Shown: positions 32,437 through 41,713 of the stretch, piece after piece
Layout of the letters: each line of letters starts with the position of its first letter
Position numbering within the stretch: the first letter of the stretch is position 1
Assembly (NCBI RefSeq): GCF_009757775.1
Contig: NZ_RHLK01000003.1
Coordinates: 497,059-561,058, forward strand
Length of the DNA: 64,000 bases
Source of the DNA: Paenibacillus lutrae
Lineage (GTDB): Bacteria > Bacillota > Bacilli > Paenibacillales > NBRC-103111
Direction of reading: 5' to 3'
Made by a program: the position numbers and the translations under genes
The notes under the pieces: generated by a model
The model's input: only the letters and a program-made list of their open reading frames with translations
Told to the model about the DNA's origin: nothing
The model's database searches: none

Positions 32437-33504
32437 TTAATCCGCAAGCCATTCTTGAAGATGCGCTTTGACGAACTCATCGTCATTCAGATGCGGATAG
32501 TCGCGGTACATTCGATCGATCTCTTCCATTTGACCCGGTGAAAGCTCCTCATTCGGGTTCAGGCACCAGCGGCCCTGCAGCAGTCCTTGCCTGCGGAGTA
32601 CTTCATGAATGCCGGGGATACAGCCCTCGAAGTGATGAGCCGGATCGAAGAAAGCCGCATTGGACTCGGTCACTTCGATATTTCTCGTCAGCCACTCCGC
32701 CGCAATTTCACTTTTATCCCGGACTTGCTTGATTTCTTCCAGAAGTTCCACCGCTTTATGAGTCCAGACGGCCCAGTGTCCGAGCAGGCCTCCGACAATC
32801 TTCTTCTCTACCATCCGGCCGTTGACAGAAAAGCGATAAGTGGTCAGCAGATCGGTCACAATGTTATCGTCATTGCCTGTGTAGAGCGCAATTTCATCAC
32901 GGCGGTCGGAATAGCACACCGCACGCACGACATCAATGGTCTGGTAACGGTTGAACGGGGCCATTTTGATCGCGACCACGCCCGGAATATCAACAAACTG
33001 TTCCCAGAACCGGAAGCTGAAAATTCTTCCCCCTACCGAAGGCTGCAGGTAGAATCCGAATACCGGAATAATATCCGCTATGACTCTCGTGCGCTCCAGA
33101 ATCTGCTCCTCTTCCCAGCCGTTAAGTCCGCCCATGCTTAGAAGACCGATGTCGTAACCCAGACTTACGGCAAGCTCGGCTTCGGCTTTTGCCTGCTTAG
33201 TCGGACCGCAGATACCCGCTATTTTGAAAAAAGGACGCTGCAGGTTAGCTTTCTCTACTTCTTCAGCGGCAATACGCAGTACGGGCTCCAGCAGGTCAAT
33301 GCCTTCGTCCCGAATCTCGAACTGGGTCGAGTGAACCCCGACAGCGACACCACCGGCGCCGGAGGCGATGTAATAGCGGGATAGCGCTCTCTGATGCTTC
33401 TCGTCAAATTTCCGGTTCTCGTCCAGTGCAAGAGGATGAGCGGGAATAGCTACGCCCTCATGCAGCGCTTTGAGCATCTCCGGGCTTAAATCTTTTCTGG
33501 CCAT
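32437..33504 (-). CDS. Dihydrodipicolinate synthase / N-acetylneuraminate lyase family aldolase
   Basis: A 355-residue DapA-superfamily protein, longer than DapA or NanA (about 290-300). The Schiff-base lysine is in GVVAIKMAPFN and the catalytic Tyr in VFGFYLQPS. The usual GTTGE substrate motif is replaced by AVGVHSTQFEIRD, so the carboxylate pocket differs and the substrate is probably neither aspartate semialdehyde nor N-acetylneuraminate. It is the last gene of a run with NanE, ROK kinase, SGNH esterase and an NAD-epimerase. Its ATG is 3 bases after the previous stop. It probably cleaves a keto-acid sugar to pyruvate plus an aldehyde. Confidence 0.8.
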   Translation of the reverse strand: MARKDLSPEMLKALHEGVAIPAHPLALDENRKFDEKHQRALSRYYIASGAGGVAVGVHSTQFEIRDEGIDLLEPVLRIAAEEVEKANLQRPFFKIAGICGPTKQAKAEAELAVSLGYDIGLLSMGGLNGWEEEQILERTRVIADIIPVFGFYLQPSVGGRIFSFRFWEQFVDIPGVVAIKMAPFNRYQTIDVVRAVCYSDRRDEIALYTGNDDNIVTDLLTTYRFSVNGRMVEKKIVGGLLGHWAVWTHKAVELLEEIKQVRDKSEIAAEWLTRNIEVTESNAAFFDPAHHFEGCIPGIHEVLRRQGLLQGRWCLNPNEELSPGQMEEIDRMYRDYPHLNDDEFVKAHLQEWLAD

Positions 33505-33507
33505 CGC

Positions 33508-34524
33508 TTAAAATTTCCCCTCTCTCTCCTGGAAATGAGTTGGTTTGTTCCAAGTATGTCCGTCTGCTTCAACCCACTCGGAGATCCAGTCGATCATTTC
33601 GAGAATGGATACTTTCGGGTAACCGAATTGTTTGCTGGCTTTGGCCGAGTTGCTCAGAAGAGCCGTATCCGATTCTTTTCCTTCAAAAATCGGTTCGATC
33701 CCCAGTCTCGATCCGAATTCATTCGCTACCCAGCGCAGCGACAGCGTTTCGGGACCGGTCACGTTGAAGATCGTCGGAGGCGTACTGCAGGCATTCAGCA
33801 TACGGATCGCCATTTCATTGGCATCGCCCTGCCAGATGCAGTTCGCGTGGCCCATCGTGATGTCGATCGGCTTGCCGGCTTTGACAGACTTCGCTATTTC
33901 GAGAAGAACGCCGTAACGCAGATCAATCGCATAATTCAGACGGTATATCGCCATAGGAATGTCATATTTATGGGAGAAATGCGTAAATACGCGCTCGCGT
34001 CCGAGACTGGATTGGCCGTATTCGCCAACAGCTGCAGGCGGAGTCAGCTCCGTTGCACCGCCTTGGTAGACCGGTGTAATCGGATACACATTCCCTGTTG
34101 AGAATACGACGATGCGTGAATCTCTGTATTTCTCGGCTACCCGTCCCGGCAGGTAGGAATTCATCGCCCATGTGAAATGCTCGTTGCCTGTCGTACCGAA
34201 TTTGTTCCCCGCCATATAGATGACGTTCTTAACGTCAGGCAGCGCCTTAAGCTGCTCATCATTCAGCAGATCCACCGGGAAGGTGGTTACACCGTCCGCT
34301 TCCAGTTCCTCACGCAAACCGCCGGATGAGAAACGGGACGCCCCGTATACTTTTTTATCCACACCCGCTTCTTTAATTGCGTTCATAGCCAGTCTCGCCA
34401 AGCTCGGTCCCATCTTGCCTCCGATACCAAGCAGCATAATATCTCCATCAATTGCAGCAATATCTTTAATTAAGGCCTCGGATGGCTGGGCCAATTTCGC
34501 TTCTAGCTCTTGTACGGTTTTCAT
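33508..34524 (-). CDS. NAD-dependent epimerase/dehydratase-like protein (extended SDR)
   Basis: A 338-residue extended short-chain dehydrogenase. The NAD loop is LLGIGGKMGPSLA near residue 32. The strand NVIYMAGNKFG and the Ser/Thr in VFSTGNVYP fit the family. The catalytic motif YxxxK is altered: GEYGQSSLGRE has Ser where Lys is expected, a feature of a subgroup found in such sugar clusters. Its C-terminal half has FNVTGPETLSLRWVANEFG, as in sugar epimerases. Either the chemistry differs or another Lys/Arg takes part. AAGGGAG lies 6 bases before the ATG. Confidence 0.75.
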   Translation of the reverse strand: MKTVQELEAKLAQPSEALIKDIAAIDGDIMLLGIGGKMGPSLARLAMNAIKEAGVDKKVYGASRFSSGGLREELEADGVTTFPVDLLNDEQLKALPDVKNVIYMAGNKFGTTGNEHFTWAMNSYLPGRVAEKYRDSRIVVFSTGNVYPITPVYQGGATELTPPAAVGEYGQSSLGRERVFTHFSHKYDIPMAIYRLNYAIDLRYGVLLEIAKSVKAGKPIDITMGHANCIWQGDANEMAIRMLNACSTPPTIFNVTGPETLSLRWVANEFGSRLGIEPIFEGKESDTALLSNSAKASKQFGYPKVSILEMIDWISEWVEADGHTWNKPTHFQEREGKF

Positions 34525-34628
34525 GAGAAGCTCCCTTCGCGTTCACGTGATACCTCTAGTATCAAGCCTCTTTTATATAAAGACAAGTCTTTAAAACGTC
34601 CATTTATTTGCGCAAAATTGTCTCTAAA

Positions 34629-35273
34629 TCACAATCTCTTGAGTGCGCCCACGGCATTCAGCCAAGCGCAGGCAATTAAAGCATGCCCTGCCGGTGAAGG
34701 GTGTACGCCATCCGGCGCCCACACTTCATCCGGAACCTGTGCTCTGGCTTCAGCGAACATTCCATCCAGCGATATAAAGACAGAGCCCGTTTCTTGGGCC
34801 AAATCTCGAATCGCATGAATTTTGGGATCCAGATCTTCCCGGTATAGCCTGCGGACATCGTTTACAGGGAATACAAACGGCTCCAAGAGGATAAACCGTG
34901 AACCGCATGTGTCCGACGCCTGCTTCATCAGACTTCGGTAGGTGCCGATAAACTCGTCCACCGTCGTAATATCCTGCTGGTCGTAACGTCTTGCCGCATC
35001 ATTGACTCCGACCAGCATCGTAATCCAGTCCGGTTTCAAATCCAGACAATCGGTCTGCCAGCGGTCGCGGACATCCCGAATCCGGTTGCCGCCGATTCCG
35101 CGGTTGTAATAACGGATATTTTTCCCGGGATATAAAGAACTGTAGAGAGACGAGGCCATGAAGGCAAAGCCCCTGCCCATGTCATCCGGGTTACTGTAAT
35201 CACGGCCGGTATCGGTTATGCTGTCCCCAATAAATAACAGCGTCTGGTTGGCTTGTATCATAGAATGATCCAT
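34629..35273 (-). CDS. SGNH/GDSL hydrolase (sugar O-acetylesterase type)
   Basis: A 214-residue esterase with all four SGNH blocks: Ser in FIGDSITDTGRD (block I), Gly in RGIGGNRIRD (II), Asn in MLVGVNDAARR (III), and Asp and His in APDGVHPSPAGH (V). No signal peptide, so it acts in the cytoplasm. Relatives include rhamnogalacturonan and sialate acetylesterases. In this cluster removal of O-acetyl groups from an imported sugar is likely. AGGAGG lies 8 bases before the ATG, inside the end of the ROK gene, which stops 4 bases earlier. Confidence 0.9.
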   Translation of the reverse strand: MDHSMIQANQTLLFIGDSITDTGRDYSNPDDMGRGFAFMASSLYSSLYPGKNIRYYNRGIGGNRIRDVRDRWQTDCLDLKPDWITMLVGVNDAARRYDQQDITTVDEFIGTYRSLMKQASDTCGSRFILLEPFVFPVNDVRRLYREDLDPKIHAIRDLAQETGSVFISLDGMFAEARAQVPDEVWAPDGVHPSPAGHALIACAWLNAVGALKRL

Positions 35274-35277
35274 TTCT

Positions 35278-36210
35278 TCATCCTCCTGTTGATTCGTTTA
35301 ATTGGTAAGCCGGCATTGCCATCCGGGCTGCGCCAAGAATACCTGCCCGGTTGCCGAGCAGAGCCGGTCTCACGGAGATCTCCACAGGAGTTAACTCCTG
35401 CAGGGCACTCTCCAAAGGACTCCACCAGACATCGCGCGAGTCGATCAATCCGCCGCCCAGCAGAATGGCGGGAGGATCGAACAGATTGTGTACATTCACA
35501 AGGCCGGCGGCCAGCGTACGGGTGAATTCATGCATGGCCCGGATAGCGGGAGCATTTCCCCCTCTCACAGCTTCGATGAATATGTAGCTGTCCCAGTCCG
35601 GGGAAATCGCCCTGGCAATGCGGTTCAGAGCGGTTCCCGAAGCATACTGCTCCAGACATCCCCGCTGGCCGCAGTTGCATGGAATTCCACCCGGCTGCAC
35701 CAGCATATGTCCGAATTCTCCCGCAGCCCCTTTCGTCCCGCGGATTAACCGGCCATCGGCAACCAGTGCTCCGCCTACACCGGTTCCCAGCGCTATGAAG
35801 GCAAAAGATGTCAGATCCTCCGCTGCGCCGAGCCAGCCTTCACCAATAGCCGCCACGTTGACATCGTTGTCCGTAAACACCGGATACGGGAATGCCGCCG
35901 CAATTTCCGCTGTCACAGCTGTGCCTGTCCAGCCGGGCAAGTTGTCCGTCGCATACAGGACCGTACCTGTGCCGGCGTCTATGCGCCCTGCCGAGCCGAT
36001 TCCGATTCCTTCAATCGCTCCGGGGGATTGAGCGAGCAAATCCGCGATCAGGACCTTCAGCGCGGCAAGAATGCCAGTCCGGCCCCGTTCAACCGGTGTC
36101 CGGACGCTTTGTTCTGCCAAAAAGGAGCCGTCTATTCCAATGACGGCTCCTTTCATGGCAGTCCCTCCCAGATCTACACCCAGATATAGTTGCGGGGGAC
36201 TCTTCCTCAT
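35278..36210 (-). CDS. ROK family sugar kinase (candidate N-acetylmannosamine kinase)
   Basis: A 310-residue ROK kinase. It has the ATP loop LGVDLGGTAMKGAV, the substrate region EFGHMLVQPGG and the zinc site (His of GHM plus Cys of CNCGQRGCLEQYAS). The family covers glucokinases, allokinases and N-acetylmannosamine kinases. The ATG overlaps the stop of nanE by four bases, so ManNAc or a related amino sugar is the best guess; NanE would then act on its 6-phosphate. EFGHM and the spacing do not alone prove the substrate. Confidence 0.9.
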   Translation of the reverse strand: MRKSPPQLYLGVDLGGTAMKGAVIGIDGSFLAEQSVRTPVERGRTGILAALKVLIADLLAQSPGAIEGIGIGSAGRIDAGTGTVLYATDNLPGWTGTAVTAEIAAAFPYPVFTDNDVNVAAIGEGWLGAAEDLTSFAFIALGTGVGGALVADGRLIRGTKGAAGEFGHMLVQPGGIPCNCGQRGCLEQYASGTALNRIARAISPDWDSYIFIEAVRGGNAPAIRAMHEFTRTLAAGLVNVHNLFDPPAILLGGGLIDSRDVWWSPLESALQELTPVEISVRPALLGNRAGILGAARMAMPAYQLNESTGG

Positions 36211-36887
36211 ATGCGGGACAACTCCTTCATCCCGGAGATGAAGCGTTCGGTAATGGCCTGCGGACGGGTAATGGCTCCGCCTACGACAGCAAAATGCGCA
36301 CCGGCCTGCAAGGCTGCGCGGCTCTCTTCCGGTGTCGAGATACCGCCTTCCGCTACGAGCGGCACCGTCAGTACGCCTGCCAGCCGCTTCACAAGATCCA
36401 GATTAGGCAGCTCTGCCTGACTATACGGCGTATAACCCGATAAGGTCGTCGAGACATAGTCTGCGCCCCACTGCGCCGCCTGCACACCCTCCTCGAAGGT
36501 GGAGATATCCGCCATCACAGGGATGCCCTTGCCCTTCAGTACTTGGATTGTGTCCTGCAGGCTGATTCCGTCCGGACGCGGTCTGGAAGTCGCATCAATG
36601 GCGACGATATCCGCTCCTGCTTCGTAGACGGCAACTGCGTCTTCAACGGTCGGTGTAATGTACACCTCGAAACCGTCGTAGTCTTTCTTCCATAACCCGA
36701 TCACCGGCAGGTCGATTTCCGCTTTAATTGCGCGCACATCGGGCAGGGAGTTCGCCCGGATTCCGGATGCTCCCCCCGCTTTTGCCGCACGTGCCATCGC
36801 TACCATGTGAACGGAACCGTGCAGAGGCTCATCTTCGAGCGCCTGACACGATACCACTAGACTTTGTTTGGGTATTAAACTATTCAT
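36207..36887 (-). CDS. nanE: N-acetylmannosamine-6-phosphate 2-epimerase
   Basis: A 226-residue TIM-barrel enzyme that interconverts ManNAc-6-phosphate and GlcNAc-6-phosphate. Diagnostic phrases are SCQALEDEPLHG at the start, GIRANSLPDV, GLWKKDYDGFEVYITPT, VAIDATSRPRP, STFEEGVQAAQWGADYVSTTLSGYT and LVAEGGISTPEE. The Lys of IGLWKKD is the catalytic base candidate. It precedes the ROK kinase with an ATGA overlap. AAGGGG lies about 10 bases before the ATG. This gene gives the cluster its amino-sugar theme. Confidence 0.97.
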   Translation of the reverse strand: MNSLIPKQSLVVSCQALEDEPLHGSVHMVAMARAAKAGGASGIRANSLPDVRAIKAEIDLPVIGLWKKDYDGFEVYITPTVEDAVAVYEAGADIVAIDATSRPRPDGISLQDTIQVLKGKGIPVMADISTFEEGVQAAQWGADYVSTTLSGYTPYSQAELPNLDLVKRLAGVLTVPLVAEGGISTPEESRAALQAGAHFAVVGGAITRPQAITERFISGMKELSRI

Positions 36888-36946
36888 GGCTGGTGATCCC
36901 CTTGCTTATATAGTTAATAAGGCTTGATGAATGCTGTGTCATTGAA

Positions 36947-38521
36947 TTAAACTGCGTGGGTAGATGGCCATTTCATCTCCACACCGGCCTGTGCAAGAAC
37001 GGCTTGGAACGCTTCCAGCAAGTCCTTCTTCTTGCGGACTTCACGCGGGCTGACACCTTGATCCAGACAGAAAGCGCTTAGGTAGCCCGCCGCTTCCCCG
37101 ATGTTCCATTCGACCGGGTGAAGGCGATAGCAGCCATTCGTCAAATGAGTCGTCCCGATGTTTTTGGAAGCCGGCAGCAGATTGTTTACACGTACCGGAA
37201 TCAGGCTTCCCAGCGGGATTTGAAAGGGTAGAGAAGATACATCGATATACGTACGCAGCGCCGTGCTCGGATGAAGGTCGATCCGGTATGAGCCCACCCC
37301 CACCGAGTCGAAGTAGTCCATCGCCGTCTGACCCGGCTGAGTGACTGGACTGAGATCCTGCTCCGCGACCGTATATTCCGCTTTGATTCTTCTCGATTCG
37401 CGAATATAAGGGCTTTTGGCCAGACCGTCTTCGGTTCCGACCACATCTTTGCGAAGACGCAGACCCGGGTATCCCCTTTTGCCGTCCGGTCTTGGTGCTT
37501 CGGTCTGCATCCAATAGAGCAGGGACAGGCTGAGCTGCTTGGCATTCTCCAGGTGCTTCGCGCGCTCTTCCGGGGTTACGTCAATGATCGAGCCCAGCCA
37601 GTAATCATTTGCCGGCCAATTGACGAGCGTAATATCACTTTCGAACGTGCCTTCCGCGAAGTGATTTTTATCAATGACTCTTCTATATTTCCACAGTGAA
37701 AAAGATTTGCCGTCAGGGAAAAGACAGTATTGAACCGGCTCAAGCGTATGCGGGACAAGACCTGCCCAGCTCAGCTGCATATCCGGCCAGAAGTCCGCTT
37801 TGTACTGCTTCCAGAAATCATACTGCGCCGGCTTTTCAATGGTGTGATCCTCGCCCTCTCTATAGTCCATCGCAAAAACGTAAGTGAATGCCTGCATGTC
37901 CTGAGGGTCGGCCTCACCCTGCAAGGCGTGCGGCTCGCCCGTTACCTGAGCGGATTCCGCTCCCGTCACATATTCGACTCCAGCCAGCGGAAGAACGTCC
38001 CCTTCTTCGGTCGCATCCAGGAAATAAGGAGCGGATAGACGGACAGTTTCACCGGACTCCACGCGGCATACCGTTACACTCTCTACCTGATCGCCGCCGG
38101 TTTCTGCCTGAAGAACACGATATCCATACAGCACCTGCAGCTTGCCGCTGTGAATGTATGGCGCGAGCATGTCTCTTAGCACCGCCAGCGCCGCACGCGG
38201 TTCATGGGCGATGTTGCTGACGCCTGCACTGCCCGGGTTGAATTGGCGCTGAGCCTGCACACCCTCCGCGAGCGGGAATAGCCGCTTGTAATAGTCCCGG
38301 ACTCCTTCACGGAAGCTCCGGTAGCTTGCTGTGCACCCGAAGCTTTCAATCCACGGATGCTCATCCGGAGGTACCGCCTGACTCGTCAGCTGGCCTCCGA
38401 TCCAGTCCGTTTCTTCGGTCATGATGACCTTTTTGCCGGATTTGGCCGCCGCGAGCGCTGCCGCACAGCCCCCGGTTCCTCCTCCGATAATGACAAGTTC
38501 CGCCTGCATATTGGAAGACAT
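36947..38521 (-). CDS. FAD-dependent oxidoreductase (FAD_oxidored type)
   Basis: A protein of about 524 residues. The FAD loop is VIIGGGTGGCAAALAAAKSGKKV near the N-terminus, followed by TEETDWIGGQLTSQAVPPDEH, the signature of the FAD_oxidored family often found in plant-polysaccharide and glycan-use loci. YFLDATEEGDVLPLAGVEYVTG is the second FAD contact. The C-terminus has PASKNIGTTHLTNGCYRLHP. Likely it oxidises a hydroxyl of a sugar or sugar acid; the electron acceptor is unknown. I prefer the ATG at 38521, 9 bases after AAAGGA, over the ATG at 38539. No signal peptide. Confidence 0.85.
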   Translation of the reverse strand: MSSNMQAELVIIGGGTGGCAAALAAAKSGKKVIMTEETDWIGGQLTSQAVPPDEHPWIESFGCTASYRSFREGVRDYYKRLFPLAEGVQAQRQFNPGSAGVSNIAHEPRAALAVLRDMLAPYIHSGKLQVLYGYRVLQAETGGDQVESVTVCRVESGETVRLSAPYFLDATEEGDVLPLAGVEYVTGAESAQVTGEPHALQGEADPQDMQAFTYVFAMDYREGEDHTIEKPAQYDFWKQYKADFWPDMQLSWAGLVPHTLEPVQYCLFPDGKSFSLWKYRRVIDKNHFAEGTFESDITLVNWPANDYWLGSIIDVTPEERAKHLENAKQLSLSLLYWMQTEAPRPDGKRGYPGLRLRKDVVGTEDGLAKSPYIRESRRIKAEYTVAEQDLSPVTQPGQTAMDYFDSVGVGSYRIDLHPSTALRTYIDVSSLPFQIPLGSLIPVRVNNLLPASKNIGTTHLTNGCYRLHPVEWNIGEAAGYLSAFCLDQGVSPREVRKKKDLLEAFQAVLAQAGVEMKWPSTHAV

Positions 38522-38580
38522 AGATGACATTCCTTTCATTCGTATGATGAGTTCTCAGGTAAGTGTGTAACAGTCAGGGA

Positions 38581-40437
38581 CTAGTCAAAAATCGACTCAT
38601 CCAGCTTTCCAAGCAAGAAGCCGGCCGTAGTCATGGCATTGGTCCAGCCGCCTTCCATACAGTAAGGGCCCCAGCCTGTGTCTCCGTTGTTGCCGAAGTA
38701 TTCCATGCGGGTCAGGTCCAGCGCACGCATCCAGCCGCCGTCAAAGCGGGCATCCTTGCTGCTGATCTGAATTGCGCTGAGGAACGAGGCAAGATCCTCG
38801 TACAACTTGCGGTACGTTTCATCCTGAGTCGCTTTCCACAGCTCCCATGCATTCATCAGCAGGAAGTTGTTCGTATAGAGCTGATCCGCAATGCCTTCGC
38901 CATTGTGGATGTATACGCCTGCATCCTCTTGTCCGAACCGGTCCGGGTCCGGATTATCCGCTTCCTCGATCCCGCCGGTTTCATGCTGGTTCGAGAGCAG
39001 GTAAGCCGTAATCTGCTGCATGCCCGCTTGAATCCGGCCGCTCCCGTCATGTGCCGCCAGGAATCCCAGCGGAAGCAGGAAACGGGCCAGGCCGGATGTC
39101 CGGCTGTACATGAACTTCAGCTCATCCATGTGCTCCAGCATATAGATGGAACCTTTCACAGCCGCATCCAGGTATTCCTGCTTGCCTGTTACCAGATACG
39201 CCTGGATGAATGCGGTATGTGCAATGCTTTCAAAATGCGGATTCATGCTGACTGCAAGCTCTGAAGCGATTTTCTCCTTGCCCAGATCCTCTAGCTCTTT
39301 GCCCGTGATGCAGTTTGCTCTGAGGCCATTCGCATTCTGGGTAGCAAGGAATCCTTCTGCGATAAGAAGTCCGCGCTCGCGGTATTCTTCTTTGCCTGTT
39401 TTGCGGTACAGATACAGAAGAACCAGACATACCCAAGCATTATCGTCCGTAAAAATCTGATCGGGTTTCTCACCCGGGTAATCGAACCATTTGAAAAATC
39501 CGTATGAAGGAGATGCCGGGTCCATATCCTGATATCCTTCATCGAATAAATACTGCAGCATCGCGTGGGACGCTTCTTCCCATTCCGGCTTGCCGCTTGC
39601 TTTTCCGTACAGGTAGAACATAAGCGCCGTGTGAGCATGGCAGTCCGGACGGCGGTCATACGAGATTCTTGCCGTAACCGAGTGGACGTTCTCCCAGATC
39701 CCCTTCGATCCGTCTAACTCGGGCATAATTCCCGAAGAAACAAACCATTTCAGACTTTTCTCGATCGCTTCATCCGCCGATGTTCCACGCGAGAGCTCCA
39801 TCACGGGCTCCCACATCGTGAAAGGGATTCCGGTGTCACCAGCTAATGCGGCAATAAACTGCGCCCAGTCCTTGTACGGACGCAGCGCAGCCGGCTGCTG
39901 GCTGGAGAACAGCGAGAAGGCGGCAAATACGACCTTGCCTTTGCCGAGTTCGCGGATGTTCAGTCCCGGATAAGGTTTCGCCCCTATCAGTGGTTGAGTG
40001 GACTGGTGCGTTTCTTTGAACGGTCCGATTTCAAGCCGGGTGTCCGCAGCTATGCTGAAACCATACGCCATGGCCCCGTCCCATTCGAACAGCTGGCCTT
40101 CCTGAAGAACCCCTTCTTTGGGAACATAGCGGAGTTTTTCCATCATCCGGCGGCTTTTAGGAAAATCCTGCTTCCAGCCGAATAGACGGGAGCTCGGAAA
40201 ATCAAATGCATTGATGAGTTCCGCATACAGTTTGCCGCCTTCGAATACGTAGTTCCATAAATAGGCGCACTCTTCGCTTGTCAGGGACGTCTCCTCATCT
40301 ATGTGTGGAGAACCGATCAGCAGGACAGCTCCATAAGGGCTTAAATCCGTCTGCAGCAATTCTTGCAAGGAATAAACTGCGCTTTCTCCGCAAATTTCCC
40401 GCTTTAACGGATGGGATGTAAATATAGCCGTTTTCAT
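38581..40437 (-). CDS. Glycosidase-like protein with GATase-like N-terminus and alpha/alpha-barrel
   Basis: A 618-residue protein. Residues 1-180 look like a glutamine-amidotransferase-like module (GAVLLIGSPHIDEETSL, YVFEGGKLYAELINAF). From about 220 a helical repeat domain follows with regular phrases such as CHAHTALMFYLYGKASGKPEW, IAHTAFIQAYLVTGKQEYLDAA and LMNAWELWKATQDETYRKL, typical of (alpha/alpha)6 or six-hairpin glycosidases and epimerases. Acidic residues in TDDNAWVCLVLLYLY and YTNNFLLMNAWE may be catalytic. No signal peptide. Exact activity unknown; it lies between the hydroxyacid dehydrogenase and the FAD enzyme. GGAGG is 8 bases before the ATG. Confidence 0.65.
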   Translation of the reverse strand: MKTAIFTSHPLKREICGESAVYSLQELLQTDLSPYGAVLLIGSPHIDEETSLTSEECAYLWNYVFEGGKLYAELINAFDFPSSRLFGWKQDFPKSRRMMEKLRYVPKEGVLQEGQLFEWDGAMAYGFSIAADTRLEIGPFKETHQSTQPLIGAKPYPGLNIRELGKGKVVFAAFSLFSSQQPAALRPYKDWAQFIAALAGDTGIPFTMWEPVMELSRGTSADEAIEKSLKWFVSSGIMPELDGSKGIWENVHSVTARISYDRRPDCHAHTALMFYLYGKASGKPEWEEASHAMLQYLFDEGYQDMDPASPSYGFFKWFDYPGEKPDQIFTDDNAWVCLVLLYLYRKTGKEEYRERGLLIAEGFLATQNANGLRANCITGKELEDLGKEKIASELAVSMNPHFESIAHTAFIQAYLVTGKQEYLDAAVKGSIYMLEHMDELKFMYSRTSGLARFLLPLGFLAAHDGSGRIQAGMQQITAYLLSNQHETGGIEEADNPDPDRFGQEDAGVYIHNGEGIADQLYTNNFLLMNAWELWKATQDETYRKLYEDLASFLSAIQISSKDARFDGGWMRALDLTRMEYFGNNGDTGWGPYCMEGGWTNAMTTAGFLLGKLDESIFD

Positions 40438-40659
40438 AAAATCTCCTCCATCGGATGGATTTAAAATCAGGACTGCCGGATAACCCGGTCAGCCTTTATG
40501 AAGTTCTTGCTTGAATCTTCTTGCGCTAGTTAGCTGATCTGATTTGGTCACAGCACTATGTGCAGGCAGCTTCTATCTGTAGATAAGTAATAGCGGTTTG
40601 ACCGCTTCGGGATCTCCGGCTGCAAAAAATCCATCCGGCTATATGCTAGAAGGCTGCTT

Positions 40660-41667
40660 CTATGCAAGTGTATCAAGCCTTGAAGGGTCAATCTCGCCTT
40701 CCATCTTCTCCCCGGCAGCCAGCCGGCCCCATTCATCTACAATAAAACGGCCGATCGCCAGCAGCCCGTTATTGACCGCTCCGGCAATGTGGCCGGTCAG
40801 CATCACATTCGGCAGTGTCATAAACGGATGTGCCGCGCCGGGGGGCTCCTGTACCGTGACATCCAGAATAGCCTGAATGCGTCCGCTTTGGAGCTCCCGC
40901 ACGAGTGCATCCTCGTCGATCAGAGAGCCGCGGGCGAGGTTAATCAGCGTCGCGCCTTCCTTCATGAGCGCCAGATTCTCGGCACCCAGCATCCGGTACG
41001 TGGCCGGAATTTCGGGCGCCAGGACCATGACGATGTCGGAGCGCCGAAGCAGCTCCTCCAGCCCCGTCAGCTCCGCTCCGGCCTCAGCCGCCATCTCCCG
41101 GGTATACGTCGGATCAGTCAGAAGCGCGCTCAATTGAAAGCCTTTGAGCAGATGAAGGAAGTGCTTGCCTGCATGGCCGCCGCCAATAACGCCGATCGTG
41201 GACCCGTACATTTCGCGGATCGAATCGCGGACCGAATCTTTGCGCTGGTTCCACCAGCCGCTTCCCTTGACGGCGGCCGCTGCGCCGATGAAGTTCTTCA
41301 TCGACATGATGGTCAGGCCCAGAGCCGTTTCGGCCACACCCCGGCTCAGGACGGCGGCGCCCGATGTCACCCGGATGCCGCGCTCCCATACCTCGCCTGT
41401 GACCACATGCTTGACGGAACCGGCCGCGTGCAGCACCGCCTTGAGATCCGGAGCCGCTTCAAGAACGGCCCCCTCGAGCTTGGGGCATCCCCATGAGGTG
41501 ATAACCACCTCCGCACCGCGCATCAGCTCAGCCGCTTCCTCGGGGGATGCATTATCCTCTTCGCGGAAGATAACGAGCTCCGCCCCCATGTCTTCAAGAC
41601 GCTTCAGCTGGGCCGGCTCGAAGACCCGGTCGGTCACCCGTTTTCCTTGCAGTAAAACCGTCTTCAT
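40660..41667 (-). CDS. D-isomer-specific 2-hydroxyacid dehydrogenase
   Basis: A 335-residue NAD-dependent dehydrogenase. The NAD loop is GVIGGGHAGKHFLHLLKGF. The catalytic triad is visible in order: Arg in INLARGSLIDEDAL, Glu in VTVQEPPGAAHP and His in MLTGHIAGA. It reduces or oxidises a 2-keto/2-hydroxy acid; in this locus a sugar acid is likely. GGTGGAG lies 8-10 bases before the ATG. A stretch of the gene (about 40900-41400) is more GC-rich than its neighbours. The next gene starts about 220 bases downstream, so it may be a separate unit from the enzymes further on. Confidence 0.9.
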   Translation of the reverse strand: MKTVLLQGKRVTDRVFEPAQLKRLEDMGAELVIFREEDNASPEEAAELMRGAEVVITSWGCPKLEGAVLEAAPDLKAVLHAAGSVKHVVTGEVWERGIRVTSGAAVLSRGVAETALGLTIMSMKNFIGAAAAVKGSGWWNQRKDSVRDSIREMYGSTIGVIGGGHAGKHFLHLLKGFQLSALLTDPTYTREMAAEAGAELTGLEELLRRSDIVMVLAPEIPATYRMLGAENLALMKEGATLINLARGSLIDEDALVRELQSGRIQAILDVTVQEPPGAAHPFMTLPNVMLTGHIAGAVNNGLLAIGRFIVDEWGRLAAGEKMEGEIDPSRLDTLA

Positions 41668-41713
41668 CCCTATTCATCTCCACCTGTATAGTAAACGCAG
41701 TAAACGCGCTTGC

